Shown one piece after another: positions 18,137 to 26,458 of a stretch of DNA of 64,000 nucleotides. The notes below the pieces were generated by a model. The model did not search any database. It was not told the DNA's origin and saw only the letters and a program-made list of their open reading frames with translations. Each line of letters begins with the position of its first letter. Position 1 is the stretch's first letter. A program made the position numbers and the translations under genes. The DNA lies in contig NZ_SCOM01000005.1 of assembly GCF_005508865.1 (NCBI RefSeq), positions 248,001 to 312,000 of the forward strand. The letters are read 5' to 3'. This DNA comes from Pseudomonas sp. F(2018). GTDB taxonomy: Bacteria > Pseudomonadota > Gammaproteobacteria > Pseudomonadales > Pseudomonadaceae.

Positions 18137-18871
18137 ATGTTGTTCCCAAGGATGCTGGCCCTGTTCCTGCTGTTGGTCGGCACCACCCAGGCGCGTGCCG
18201 AGTCGCTGGTGCTGCTCACGGAAAATCTTCCGCCCTTCAACATGGCCGTCAGCGGCGGCAACTTCGCCCGCGACGAGGGCGTCAGCGGCATCAGCTCCGA
18301 GACCATGCGTCTGGTCTGCCAGCGCGCGGCCATCGAGTGCCAGCAGATTCTCCGCTTCCCCTGGGAGCGGGTCTACAACCAGGCCCTCAAGGATGCCGGC
18401 TACGGTCTGTTCTCGGTGGCCCGTACGGCAGAGCGCGAAGACCTATTCAAGTGGGTCGGTCCCATCGCCAGCGAAGACTGGGTGCTGCTCGCCCGTGGTG
18501 ATTCGCCGATCCAGCTGAGCAGCCTGGATCAGGCCAAGCAGTATCGGCTGGGTGGCTATAAGGGCGATGCGCCCAGCGAGAAGGTGGTCGAGGCCGGCCT
18601 GGACGTGCAGCAGTCGCTGTACGACAAGGAGAACCCGGTACGCCTGGCCGAGGGGCAGATCGACCTGTGGGTCACCTCGTCGATCGCCGGCCAGTACCTG
18701 GCCCGTCAGCAGGGCTACAAGGACTTCCGCGTGGTCCTGACCTTCGGTCGTGGCGACCTCTACCTGGCGCTCAACAAGCAGACGCCGGACGCCACCGTGG
18801 ACAAGCTGCGCACCGCCCTCGAGCAGCTGCGCAGCGAAGGCCAGTTGCAGACCATCGCCCAGAAGTACTGA
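18137..18871 (+). CDS. Solute-binding protein family 3, tandem paralogue 1
   Basis: This is a 244-residue exported protein with a signal peptide (about 1-21, ending QARA) and a single SBP_bac_3 domain. Shared motifs with its two downstream paralogues are LTENLPPFNMA near the mature N-terminus, RFPWERVY and LFKWVGPI. No permease or ATPase is adjacent, so it may scavenge a ligand for a remote transporter or act as a periplasmic sensor. The ATG at 18137 has AAGGAG upstream. It is the most divergent of the three and keeps a Cys pair (VCQRAAIEC) absent from the others. The ligand is unknown. Confidence 0.87.
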   Translation: MLFPRMLALFLLLVGTTQARAESLVLLTENLPPFNMAVSGGNFARDEGVSGISSETMRLVCQRAAIECQQILRFPWERVYNQALKDAGYGLFSVARTAEREDLFKWVGPIASEDWVLLARGDSPIQLSSLDQAKQYRLGGYKGDAPSEKVVEAGLDVQQSLYDKENPVRLAEGQIDLWVTSSIAGQYLARQQGYKDFRVVLTFGRGDLYLALNKQTPDATVDKLRTALEQLRSEGQLQTIAQKY

Positions 18872-18997
18872 TTGCGCAGCCATCTGATACAAGCACCCGC
18901 CGTCCTCGGGTTGGTTCGCTTCTTGCGTGCCTTGCGCCGCGAGCGATTCCTCGGCGACGGCCGGCGTGACGCAGTTCAACGTAGTTGGTCGATGGCG

Positions 18998-19013
18998 TGG
19001 CACTATGCGCGCT
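18998..19013 (+). promoter_or_regulatory. Weak sigma-54-like promoter before paralogue 2
   Basis: TGGCAC-N5-GCGC places GG (18999-19000) and GC (19011-19012) 10 bp apart, as in a -24/-12 promoter, 113 nt upstream of the paralogue 2 ATG. The -12 box departs from TTGC and no NtrC site was identified. Chance occurrence in GC-rich DNA is likely. Confidence 0.25.
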
Positions 19014-19125
19014 TCCAACTGCGCCGGTCAGTGTGCCGGTCGGAGCCGCCCAGGGTGCAACGCCCCGTGGTCGGCCACTTGCAGAGAAGTCGCCCAAACA
19101 ACCATAACTCTGGAGCTGTACTGCA

Positions 19126-19881
19126 ATGTTGAAATATCTGCACAAGGGGCTGTTTCTCGGCCTGCTGGTACTGGCCGGTGGCGCCCGAGCCGAAATCTCC
19201 GAAGACTACAAGGTGGTCCTGCTGACGGAGAACTTCCCGCCGTTCAACATGGCCATCGACGACAAGAACTTCGCCCGTGACGACAGCATCGACGGCATCA
19301 GTGCCGACATCGTGCGCGAGATGTTCAAGCGTGCCGGCATCGGCTACAACCTGAGCCTGCGCTTCCCCTGGGATCGCATCTATCGCCTGACCTTGGACAA
19401 GGCCAACTACGGGCTGTTCTCCACCACCTTCACCGAAGAGCGCAAGCCGCTGTTCAAGTGGGTCGGCCCGCTGGCCAAGAGCGAGTGGGTGCTGCTCGCC
19501 GCGCCGGGTAGCACGATCAAGGTCAACAACCTCGAAGAAGCGCGCAAGTACAACGTCGGCGCCTACAAGAACGATGCCGTCAGCCAGCACCTGGAGAGCA
19601 AGGGCCTGACCCCGATCAACTCCCTGCGCGACCAGGAGAACGTGGCCAAGCTGATGAGCGGCAAGATCGACCTGTGGGCCACCACCGATCCGGTCGGCCG
19701 TTACCTGGCCAAGCAGGAAGGCGCCAGCGGCCTGCAGGTCGTGCTGCGCTTCAACAGTGCCGAGCTGTTCCTGGCGCTGAACAAGGAGACCCCGGACGAG
19801 GTGGTCGAGCGCCTGCAGAAGGCCCTGGACGAGCTGCGCGGCGAAGGCTTCGTCGACGAGATCACCAACAACTATCTGTAA
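19126..19881 (+). CDS. Solute-binding protein family 3, tandem paralogue 2
   Basis: This is a 251-residue exported protein with a signal peptide (about 1-21, ending GARA) and an SBP_bac_3 domain. It is very similar to paralogue 3: EDYKVVLLTENFPPFNMA, RFPWDRIYRL, LFKWVGPLA, VGAYKNDAVSQHLESKGL and FNSAELFLALNKETPDEVVERL all have close counterparts there. It is separated by about 250 nt from paralogue 1, so it may have its own promoter. Downstream, a GC hairpin without a T-run occurs at 19888-19906. The ligand is unknown. Confidence 0.88.
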   Translation: MLKYLHKGLFLGLLVLAGGARAEISEDYKVVLLTENFPPFNMAIDDKNFARDDSIDGISADIVREMFKRAGIGYNLSLRFPWDRIYRLTLDKANYGLFSTTFTEERKPLFKWVGPLAKSEWVLLAAPGSTIKVNNLEEARKYNVGAYKNDAVSQHLESKGLTPINSLRDQENVAKLMSGKIDLWATTDPVGRYLAKQEGASGLQVVLRFNSAELFLALNKETPDEVVERLQKALDELRGEGFVDEITNNYL

Positions 19882-19887
19882 GCCTCC

Positions 19888-19906
19888 CGGGCGCCATTGG
19901 CGCCCG
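19888..19906 (+). terminator. GC stem-loop after paralogue 2 (no T-run)
   Basis: CGGGCGCC-ATT-GGCGCCCG forms a perfect 8-bp stem six nt after the stop codon. Lacking a U-tract, it is more likely an mRNA 3'-end stabiliser or a partial attenuator than a full intrinsic terminator. Confidence 0.35.
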
Positions 19907-20042
19907 CCCGCCGGGCAGTGGCGGCACACCGCTACTGCTTCCCGGTTCGTGCTAACCTTCTGCCGCCCCGTGGCCTCAGCCGCCTTGCGGGCACCGGAGG
20001 GCGCATGCTCTCCCGCCTCTCCCGACTGTCAAGGATACGGAT

Positions 20043-20804
20043 ATGTTGTTGAAGCGACTGACCATGGTGTTGCTGGGCCTGGGCCTGCTGTTGTCCACCC
20101 TGGCGCGAGCCGAGCTGCCCGCCGACTACAAGGTGGTGCTGCAAACCGAGAACTTCCCGCCCTACAACATGGCGACCAACGGCAAGAATTTCGCCCGTGA
20201 GGAGAACCTCACCGGCATCGCGGTGGACGTGGTGCGCGAAACCTTCAAGGCGGCCGGCATCCCCTACACCATGACCTTGCGCTTCCCCTGGGCGCGGGTC
20301 TACAAGATGGCCCTGGAAACCCCGAACAACGGCGCGTTCGTGATGGCCAAGCTGCCGGAGCGCGAGAAGCTGTTCAAGTGGGTCGGCCCCATCGGCCCGG
20401 ACGACTGGGTCATGCTGGCCAAGGCCGACAGCACCATCAATCTGATCAGCCTGGAGCAGGCCAAGTCCTACCGGGTCGGCGCCTACAAGGGCGACGCCAT
20501 CGAGGAACACCTGATCAAGCAGGGCCTGGAGCCGGTCAGCTCGTTCCGCGACCAGGAGAACGCGCACAAGCTGCAGGAAGGCAAGATCGACCTTTGGGCC
20601 ACTGGCGATCCCGCCGGTCGCTACCTGGCCAAGCAGGAAGGCATCACCGGTCTGAAGACCGTGCTGCGCTTCGACAGCGCCCAGCTGTACCTGGCGCTGA
20701 ACCCGGAAACCCCGGACGAAGTGATCGAACGTCTGCAGAAGGCTCTCGATGGCCTGCGTGCCAGCGGCAAGGTCGACCAGATCTTCCAGAGCTACGTGCA
20801 GTAA
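20043..20804 (+). CDS. Solute-binding protein family 3, tandem paralogue 3
   Basis: This is a 253-residue exported protein with a signal peptide (about 1-22, ending LARA). The mature domain starts ELPADYKVVLQTENFPPYNMA, close to paralogue 2, and keeps RFPWARVYKM, LFKWVGPIG, VGAYKGDAIEEHL and RFDSAQLYLALN. Together with paralogues 1 and 2 it forms a triplicated array on one strand between hisF and ctpA, with no transporter genes. A strong bidirectional terminator follows. The ligand is unknown. Confidence 0.88.
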   Translation: MLLKRLTMVLLGLGLLLSTLARAELPADYKVVLQTENFPPYNMATNGKNFAREENLTGIAVDVVRETFKAAGIPYTMTLRFPWARVYKMALETPNNGAFVMAKLPEREKLFKWVGPIGPDDWVMLAKADSTINLISLEQAKSYRVGAYKGDAIEEHLIKQGLEPVSSFRDQENAHKLQEGKIDLWATGDPAGRYLAKQEGITGLKTVLRFDSAQLYLALNPETPDEVIERLQKALDGLRASGKVDQIFQSYVQ

Positions 20805-20818
20805 GTTCTGCGCACATG

Positions 20819-20845
20819 AAAAACCCGGGCTTGCCCGGGTTTTTT
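20819..20845. terminator. Bidirectional rho-independent terminator
   Basis: AAAAACCCGGGC-TT-GCCCGGGTTTTT forms a 12-bp perfect stem with A- and T-tracts on both sides. It lies between the convergent solute-binding paralogue 3 and ctpA and can end both transcripts. Confidence 0.92.
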
Positions 20846-20861
20846 ATTGCCATCGGCGGTA

Positions 20862-22172
20862 TCAGTCGCCGCGGGTGACGCTCAGGCCCTTGAGCAGGTT
20901 GAGCGCCTGGCTCAGCTGGTAGTCGTCGTCCTGCGGGCGCGGATCCTGTTTCTTCTTGCCGTTGCTCGGCTTGTCCGCGCCGCCGTTGCCGTTGCCCAGG
21001 TGGCCGGCCAGATCCGCTTCCTTGATCAGCTCGCCGCCTTCCTCGCGGGTCAGCTTGGCGCGCGCCACCTCGATGTCCGGCACTATGCCTTGGGCCTGGA
21101 TGGAGCGGCCGTTGGGGGTGAAGTACAGGGCAGTGGTGAGCTTCAGGGCGCGGTCGTTGTTCAGCGGCAGCACGGTCTGCACCGAGCCCTTGCCGAAGCT
21201 GTCGGTGCCCATCAGCACGCCGCGCTTGTGGTCCTGCAGGGCGCCGGCGACGATCTCCGAGGCCGAGGCGCTGCCGCCGTTGATCAGTACCACCAGCGGT
21301 ACGCCTTCGCTGGCGTCGGCCGGGTCGGCGTTGAAGCGCAGCTCGGAGTTGGCGATGCGGCCCTCGGTGTAGACGATCAGGCCCTTCTTGAGGAAGTGGT
21401 CGGAGACCTCCACCGCCGCCTGCAGCACGCCGCCGGGGTTGTTGCGCAGGTCCAGGACCAGGCCGCGCAGCTTCTTGCCGTTGTCCTTGCGCAGCTTGGC
21501 CAGGGCCTTGCCGACTTCCTCGCCGGTGTTGACCTGGAACTGGGTGATGCGGATCAGGCCGTAGCCGTCTTCCAGCAGCTGGCTCTTCACGCTCTTGACC
21601 TTGATCACCGCGCGGGTCAGCTCGACGTCGAACGGGCGACCGCCCTCGCGCACCAGGGTCAGGTTGATCTTGCTGCCGGCCTTGCCGCGCATCTTGTCCA
21701 CCGCTTCCATCAGCGACAAGCCCTTGGTCGGCTGGCCATCGATCTTGACGATCAAATCGCCCGGCTGGATGCCGGCCTTGGAGGCGGGGGTGTCGTCGAT
21801 CGGCGAGACCACCTTGATGAAGCCGTCTTCGGTGCCGACCTCGATGCCGAGGCCGCCGAACTCGCCGCTGGTGCTCTCCTGCAGCTCGGCGAAGGCTTCC
21901 GGCTCCAGGTAGGCGGAGTGCGGGTCAAGGTTGCTGAGCATGCCCTTGATGGCGTTCTCCAGCAGGGTCTTGTCGTCCACCGGCTCGACGTAGGCGGCCT
22001 TGATGCGGTCCATCACCTCGGCGAAGGTGCGCAGCTCTTCCAGCGGCAGCGGCGCCTTGCCATTGACCGCTGCGGCGGGCGCCTCGGCAACTTCGGCGGC
22101 CAGCACGGCGGGGCTGCCGAGCAGCAGGCCGATGGCCAGGGCGATGGGGGTGAGGCGACGGAATTGCTGCAT
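20862..22172 (-). CDS. ctpA: Carboxy-terminal processing protease (S41)
   Basis: This is a 436-residue periplasmic serine protease with a signal peptide (about 1-26), a PDZ domain (about 85-170) and an S41 catalytic core. The nucleophile lies in NGGSASASEIVAGAL and the catalytic Lys in GTDSFGKGSVQTV. In Pseudomonas, CtpA degrades peptidoglycan hydrolases and needs a partner lipoprotein (LbcA). The start is MQQFRRLTPIAL at 22172. It lies 41 nt downstream of envC and is probably co-transcribed, a linkage that suits joint control of amidase activity and hydrolase turnover. Confidence 0.94.
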   Translation of the reverse strand: MQQFRRLTPIALAIGLLLGSPAVLAAEVAEAPAAAVNGKAPLPLEELRTFAEVMDRIKAAYVEPVDDKTLLENAIKGMLSNLDPHSAYLEPEAFAELQESTSGEFGGLGIEVGTEDGFIKVVSPIDDTPASKAGIQPGDLIVKIDGQPTKGLSLMEAVDKMRGKAGSKINLTLVREGGRPFDVELTRAVIKVKSVKSQLLEDGYGLIRITQFQVNTGEEVGKALAKLRKDNGKKLRGLVLDLRNNPGGVLQAAVEVSDHFLKKGLIVYTEGRIANSELRFNADPADASEGVPLVVLINGGSASASEIVAGALQDHKRGVLMGTDSFGKGSVQTVLPLNNDRALKLTTALYFTPNGRSIQAQGIVPDIEVARAKLTREEGGELIKEADLAGHLGNGNGGADKPSNGKKKQDPRPQDDDYQLSQALNLLKGLSVTRGD

Positions 22173-22213
22173 GTGAACTCCCAATGTAATGAGGCGCTGA
22201 CAGCGTCTGGCTG

Positions 22214-23458
22214 TCATCCCTGGGCGCGGCACCATTGCGCCGGATCGCTCGGGCGACCCTGCTGGCGAATGGCGAAATACAGCGCCGGGGTGTCCTGGCC
22301 GCCGCTGGTGCCGACCGTGGCGATGGCCTCGCCGGCTTGCACCAGGTCGCCGGCATCCTTCAACAGACTCTGATTGTGGCCGTACAGGCTCAGATAACCG
22401 TTACCGTGGTCGAGGATGACCAGAAGCCCGGCGCCGCGCAACCAGTCGGCGAACACCACGCGCCCGCCATGCACCGCATGTACCTGGCTGCCGGCAGAGG
22501 CGCCGATCATGACGCCGTCCCATTTGGCCCGGGAATCGCCATCACGGGTGGAGCCGAAGCGTGCCACCAGGCGGCCGTTGACCGGCCACGGCAGCTTGCC
22601 TTTGGCCTTGGCGAAGGGCCCGCCGAAGCTGGCGCCATCGCTGGAGACCGCAGGGCCCAGCGGCAGCGGCTTGCTGTTGGGGTTGCGTGCCTGTTGTGCT
22701 TCCACGGCGGCCAGGCGCCGCGCTTCTTCGGCTTCGCGGGCCTGACGGGCCAGGGTTTCCTCGATGGTCTTGAGAACACGAGCGAGCTCGATCTGTTCCT
22801 GCTCGCGTGCCTTGAGCTTGCGGTCGCCGGCGCCGTATTCCTTGTTCAGCTTGGCCAGCGCGGCCTGGCGCTCCTTGCGCACGGCGGCGAGGGCCTCGCG
22901 GCGACTGTCCAGCGCGCCTTTCTGCTCCAGCAACTGGTTCTGCTGGTTGGCGATATCGGCTTCCACGTTGGCCAGCTGGCGCAGGGTCTCGTTGAAGGCG
23001 CTCAGCTGCTCCAGGCGGGCCTTGCCGAGGTAGTCGTAGTAGGTGAGGGTGCGTGCGAACTGTTCCGGCTGCTGCTGGTTGAGCAGCAGGCGTAGCGGCT
23101 CCTGCTGGCCGCTCTGGTAGGCGGCACGGGCCTGGATGGCGATCAGCCGTTGCTGCTCAAGGCGCGATTGCTGGAGTTTTTTTTTCTCCTGGTCGAGGCG
23201 CTTGAGCTCTTCCTCGCTCTTCTTCAGCTCGCCTTCCAGGCCCTTGACCTGCTTCTCCAGGCCGCCCATTTCCTTCTCGGTGCGCTTGAGCTCCTTCTGC
23301 ACGCCGGATTTCTCCTGCTGCAGCTTCTCCAGCAGCTTCTTCAGCTCGGCCACGTCGGTGCGGGCGGCTTCCAGCTGTTTCTGGGTTTCCGCCTTCTCGT
23401 CGGCGAAGGCCGGAGCGAGCAGGCAGGACAGGAGGACGAGAGTGAGGGCGCGGAACAT
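22214..23458 (-). CDS. envC: Murein hydrolase activator EnvC
   Basis: This is a 414-residue periplasmic protein: signal peptide (about 1-19, ending APAFA), long coiled coil (about 22-255, rich in E/K/Q heptads) and C-terminal LytM/M23 domain (about 300-412). The LytM zinc sites are degenerate: the HxH of active enzymes is replaced by Tyr (LYFAIR), and the first His region reads KWDGVMI. That fits EnvC, which activates septal amidases rather than cutting itself. The ATG at 23458 is chosen by the signal peptide. Confidence 0.93.
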   Translation of the reverse strand: MFRALTLVLLSCLLAPAFADEKAETQKQLEAARTDVAELKKLLEKLQQEKSGVQKELKRTEKEMGGLEKQVKGLEGELKKSEEELKRLDQEKKKLQQSRLEQQRLIAIQARAAYQSGQQEPLRLLLNQQQPEQFARTLTYYDYLGKARLEQLSAFNETLRQLANVEADIANQQNQLLEQKGALDSRREALAAVRKERQAALAKLNKEYGAGDRKLKAREQEQIELARVLKTIEETLARQAREAEEARRLAAVEAQQARNPNSKPLPLGPAVSSDGASFGGPFAKAKGKLPWPVNGRLVARFGSTRDGDSRAKWDGVMIGASAGSQVHAVHGGRVVFADWLRGAGLLVILDHGNGYLSLYGHNQSLLKDAGDLVQAGEAIATVGTSGGQDTPALYFAIRQQGRPSDPAQWCRAQG

Positions 23459-23512
23459 GGGCGATGCGGCACCTGGGGCGGGGAAGGGGCCTAGTATGCC
23501 CGTGGTGCCGAG

Positions 23513-23549
23513 CAAAAAAAACGCCCGCCGGCGGCAGCCGGCGAGCGCT
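23513..23549 (-). terminator. Rho-independent terminator of gpmI
   Basis: On the minus strand, a GC stem (CTCGCCGGC / GCCGGCGGG with a TGCC loop) is followed by an eight-T run (A-run at 23514-23521). It lies between gpmI and envC, so envC probably has its own promoter. Confidence 0.9.
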
Positions 23550-23566
23550 TCACGGATTGCTCCGGG

Positions 23567-25102
23567 TTATTGCAGTTCGACGATGGTCTTGCCGGTCATT
23601 TCAGTCGGCACCGGCATGCCCATCAGGGTCAGCAGGGTCGGTGCCACGTCGGCCAGCACGCCACCGGCGCGGATAGTCGCGGCACGCTTGCCGACATAGA
23701 TGAACGGCACCGGTTCGCAGGTGTGGGCGGTGTGCGCCTGGCCGGTGCACTCGTCCTCCATCTGCTCGACGTTGCCGTGGTCGGCGGTGATCAGCGCCTC
23801 GCCGCCGACCTTGTCCAGCGCCGCGACGATGCGGCCGACGCAGCTGTCCAGGGTCTCGACGGCGGCGACGGCGGCGGAGAATACGCCGGTGTGGCCGACC
23901 ATGTCGCCGTTGGCGTAGTTGACGATGATCACGTCGAAGCGCTGGTGCTCGATGGCATCCACGATCTTGTCGGTGACTTCCGGTGCGCTCATCTCCGGCT
24001 TGAGGTCGTAGGTGGCGACGTTGGGTGAGGGGATCAGGATGCGCTCTTCGCCGGCGAAGGGCTCTTCGCGGCCGCCGGAGAAGAAGAAGGTGACGTGGGC
24101 GTACTTCTCGGTCTCGGCGATGCGCAGCTGGGTCTTGCCGTTGTTGGCCAAGTACTCGCCGAGCACGTTGGTCAGCAGCTCCGGCTTGTAGGCGCTGGGC
24201 GCCGGGATGCTCGCCGCGTACTGGGTCAGCATCACGAAGCCGGCCAGTTGCGGCACGCGCTTGCGCTCGAATTCCTTGAAGTCGACCTCGACGAAGGCGC
24301 GGGTCAGCTCGCGGGCGCGGTCGGCGCGGAAGTTCATGAAGACGATGGCGTCGCCGTCTTCGACCTTCACCGGCTCGCCGATGGTGGTGGCCTTGACGAA
24401 CTCGTCGCTCTCGTCGCGGGCGTAGGCGGCCTGCAGGCCCTCGACGGCGCTGGCGGCGTTGAACTGGCCCTGGCCTTCGACGATCAGGTGGTAGGCCTGC
24501 TCGACACGGTCCCAGCGGTTGTCGCGGTCCATGGCGAAGTAGCGGCCGGTGAGGCTGGCGATGCGGCCCTTGCCGAGCCTGGCGAAGGTGGCGTCGAGCA
24601 GCTCGATGGACGGCTGGGCGCTTTTCGGCGGGGTGTCGCGGCCGTCGAGGAAGGCGTGCAGATAGATCTTCTCGGCGCCGCGGCGGGCGGCCAGTTCGGC
24701 CATGGCGACCAGGTGGTCCTGGTGGCTGTGTACGCCGCCGTCCGACAGCAGGCCGAGGATATGCACGGCCTTGCCGGCGCCGACGGCCTTGTCGACGGCG
24801 GCATTGATCTCTCTGTTCTCGAAGAACTCGCCGTCGCGGATCGCCTTGGTCACCCGGGTGAAGTCCTGGTACACCACGCGGCCGGCGCCGAGGTTCATGT
24901 GGCCGACCTCGGAGTTGCCCATTTGTCCGTCCGGCAGGCCCACGTCCATGCCGCTGCCGGAGATCAGGCCGTGCGGATAGGTGGCGCGCAGACGGTCGTA
25001 GACCGGCGTGTTGGCCGCGTGGATGGCGTTGTACTCGGGGTTGTCGCTGTGGCCGAAGCCGTCGAGGATGATCAGGACCAGGGGTTTGGGCGTGGCGCTC
25101 AT
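23567..25102 (-). CDS. gpmI: 2,3-bisphosphoglycerate-independent phosphoglycerate mutase
   Basis: This is a 511-residue di-Mn glycolytic enzyme that interconverts 3- and 2-phosphoglycerate. Seen: the metal-site N-terminus LVLIILDGFGHSD, the phospho-acceptor Ser in QMGNSEVGHMNLGAGR, the phosphatase-like insertion with SDGGVHSHQDH and HAFLDGRDTPP, and the C-terminal metal ligands in NYANGDMVGHTG and TADHGNVEQM. The start at 25102 (MSATPKPLVL) is chosen over an upstream ATG by family length. It is divergent from the yibN-like gene. Confidence 0.97.
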   Translation of the reverse strand: MSATPKPLVLIILDGFGHSDNPEYNAIHAANTPVYDRLRATYPHGLISGSGMDVGLPDGQMGNSEVGHMNLGAGRVVYQDFTRVTKAIRDGEFFENREINAAVDKAVGAGKAVHILGLLSDGGVHSHQDHLVAMAELAARRGAEKIYLHAFLDGRDTPPKSAQPSIELLDATFARLGKGRIASLTGRYFAMDRDNRWDRVEQAYHLIVEGQGQFNAASAVEGLQAAYARDESDEFVKATTIGEPVKVEDGDAIVFMNFRADRARELTRAFVEVDFKEFERKRVPQLAGFVMLTQYAASIPAPSAYKPELLTNVLGEYLANNGKTQLRIAETEKYAHVTFFFSGGREEPFAGEERILIPSPNVATYDLKPEMSAPEVTDKIVDAIEHQRFDVIIVNYANGDMVGHTGVFSAAVAAVETLDSCVGRIVAALDKVGGEALITADHGNVEQMEDECTGQAHTAHTCEPVPFIYVGKRAATIRAGGVLADVAPTLLTLMGMPVPTEMTGKTIVELQ

Positions 25103-25183
25103 GAAAGCTGGCTCGCTATGGATGATCAAAAAAGGTCGCGCATTTTAGCGGCGGAAGCCCGCCGCGTCACCGCCGGGCGGGGC

Positions 25184-25211
25184 TTGGCCCGATGGGCGCG
25201 CTGTGTATACT
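25184..25211 (+). promoter_or_regulatory. Sigma-70 promoter for yibN-like/grxC/secB
   Basis: TTGGCC (25184-25189), a 16-bp spacer and an extended -10 TGTGTATACT (hexamer TATACT, 25206-25211) lie 31 nt upstream of the ATG. Confidence 0.6.
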
Positions 25212-25242
25212 GGCCGCCATTTTAAGGCTTTGGAACCTCCCG

Positions 25243-25656
25243 ATGTTGGCCCAACTGATTGAATTTGCCACTAACCACTATGCATTGGTCGGCTGCTTCG
25301 CCGTGCTGGCGGTGCTGCTGCTGGTCACCGAGCTGCGCAAGGGCGGGCAGAGCCTGTCCAGCCGTGAGCTGACCGCGCTGGTCAACCGCGACGAGGCGGT
25401 GGTGCTGGACATTCGCAACAGCAAGGATTTCGCCGGCGGTCATATCGTCGATGCCCTGAACATCCCGTTCGACAAGGTCGCCAGCCGTATTGCCGAACTG
25501 GAGAAGCACAAGGCCAAGACCATCATCGTGGTCGACGCCATGGGCCAGCATGCCGGCAGCGTCGCTCGCGACCTGAAGAAGGCCGGCTTCACGGCGGCCA
25601 AGCTGGGTGGCGGCATCGCCAGCTGGCGCAGCGACAACCTGCCGGTAGTCAAGTGA
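25243..25656 (+). CDS. Membrane-anchored rhodanese-like protein (YibN-type, no catalytic Cys)
   Basis: This is a 137-residue protein: one N-terminal transmembrane helix (about 12-30, YALVGCFAVLAVLLLV), then a cytoplasmic rhodanese domain (about 40-137). The domain has EAVVLDIRNSKDFAGGHI and the closing GGGIASW, but the active-site loop reads VDAMGQHAG, where an active sulfurtransferase has Cys. The only Cys is in the membrane helix, so sulfur transfer by the usual mechanism is unlikely. The order gpmI / yibN / grxC / secB matches E. coli. Confidence 0.88.
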   Translation: MLAQLIEFATNHYALVGCFAVLAVLLLVTELRKGGQSLSSRELTALVNRDEAVVLDIRNSKDFAGGHIVDALNIPFDKVASRIAELEKHKAKTIIVVDAMGQHAGSVARDLKKAGFTAAKLGGGIASWRSDNLPVVK

Positions 25657-25657
25657 C

Positions 25658-25912
25658 ATGAACGAGGTGGTCGTCTATTCCAGCGCCTGGTGCCCCTACT
25701 GCATCCGCGCCAAGCAGTTGCTCAGCGGCAAGGGTGTGGCGTTCCGCGAGATCAGCGTGGACGGCCAGCCCCAGGTGCGTGCCGAGATGACGCGCAAGGC
25801 CGGGCGCACCTCGGTGCCGCAGATCTGGATCGGCGCGACCCATGTCGGTGGCTGTGACGACCTCTTTGCCCTGGAGCGCGCCGGCAAGCTCGACGCCCTG
25901 CTCGGCGCCTGA
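25658..25912 (+). CDS. grxC: Glutaredoxin 3
   Basis: This is an 84-residue dithiol glutaredoxin. The active site CPYC lies at about residues 12-15 (SSAWCPYCIRAKQLL), and the glutathione-binding TSVPQIWIGATHVGGCDDL is intact. It reduces protein disulfides using glutathione. It starts 1 nt after the yibN-like stop and is co-transcribed with secB downstream. Confidence 0.96.
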   Translation: MNEVVVYSSAWCPYCIRAKQLLSGKGVAFREISVDGQPQVRAEMTRKAGRTSVPQIWIGATHVGGCDDLFALERAGKLDALLGA

Positions 25913-25946
25913 ACCCTTTCAGAAACCCGTAACAAGAAGAATCGCC

Positions 25947-26414
25947 ATGACCGAACAAGCAGCAAGCAACGGCAACGAAGGCCCACAGTTCTCCCTGCAG
26001 CGCATCTATGTGAAGGACCTGTCCTTCGAGGCGCCGAAGAGCCCGGAAATCTTCCGTCAGGAGTGGGCGCCGAGCGTCGCTCTGGACCTCAACACCAAGC
26101 AGAAGCAGCTGGACGGCGACTTCCACGAGGTGGTGCTGACCCTCTCGGTGACCGTGAAAACCGGCGAAGAGATCGCTTTCATCGCCGAAGTGCAGCAGGC
26201 CGGCATCTTCCTGATCAAGGGCCTGGACGCCGCCTCCATGAGCCACACCCTCGGCGCGTTCTGCCCGAACATCCTGTTCCCCTACGCCCGTGAGGCGCTG
26301 GACAGCCTGGTGATCCGCGGCTCGTTCCCGGCCCTGATGCTGTCGCCGGTGAACTTCGATGCCCTGTACGCCCAGGAGCTGCAGCGTCAGCAACAGGCCA
26401 CCGAACAGGCCTGA
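25947..26414 (+). CDS. secB: Protein-export chaperone SecB
   Basis: This is a 155-residue cytosolic chaperone that keeps preproteins unfolded and delivers them to SecA. Hallmarks: FSLQRIYVKDLSFEAPKSPE, the acidic SecA-contact strand LDGDFHEVVLTLSVT, and CPNILFPYAREALDSLVIRG. The ATG at 25947 has a purine-rich AAGAAG upstream. It is the last gene of the unit, followed by a terminator. Confidence 0.97.
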   Translation: MTEQAASNGNEGPQFSLQRIYVKDLSFEAPKSPEIFRQEWAPSVALDLNTKQKQLDGDFHEVVLTLSVTVKTGEEIAFIAEVQQAGIFLIKGLDAASMSHTLGAFCPNILFPYAREALDSLVIRGSFPALMLSPVNFDALYAQELQRQQQATEQA

Positions 26415-26430
26415 TTTGCGTGCATGTGAA

Positions 26431-26455
26431 AGAGCCGCCGCGAGGCGGCTTTTTC
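26431..26455 (+). terminator. Rho-independent terminator after secB
   Basis: AGCCGCC-GCGA-GGCGGCT followed by TTTT, 17 nt after the secB stop; it abuts the convergent trmL stop codon. Confidence 0.88.
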
Positions 26456-26458
26456 GTT

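Noticed and set aside
20847..22373. 508-codon plus-strand ORF opposite ctpA
   Set aside because: Shadow of ctpA, whose PDZ and S41 catalytic motifs are on the minus strand; the ORF also runs through the terminator region.
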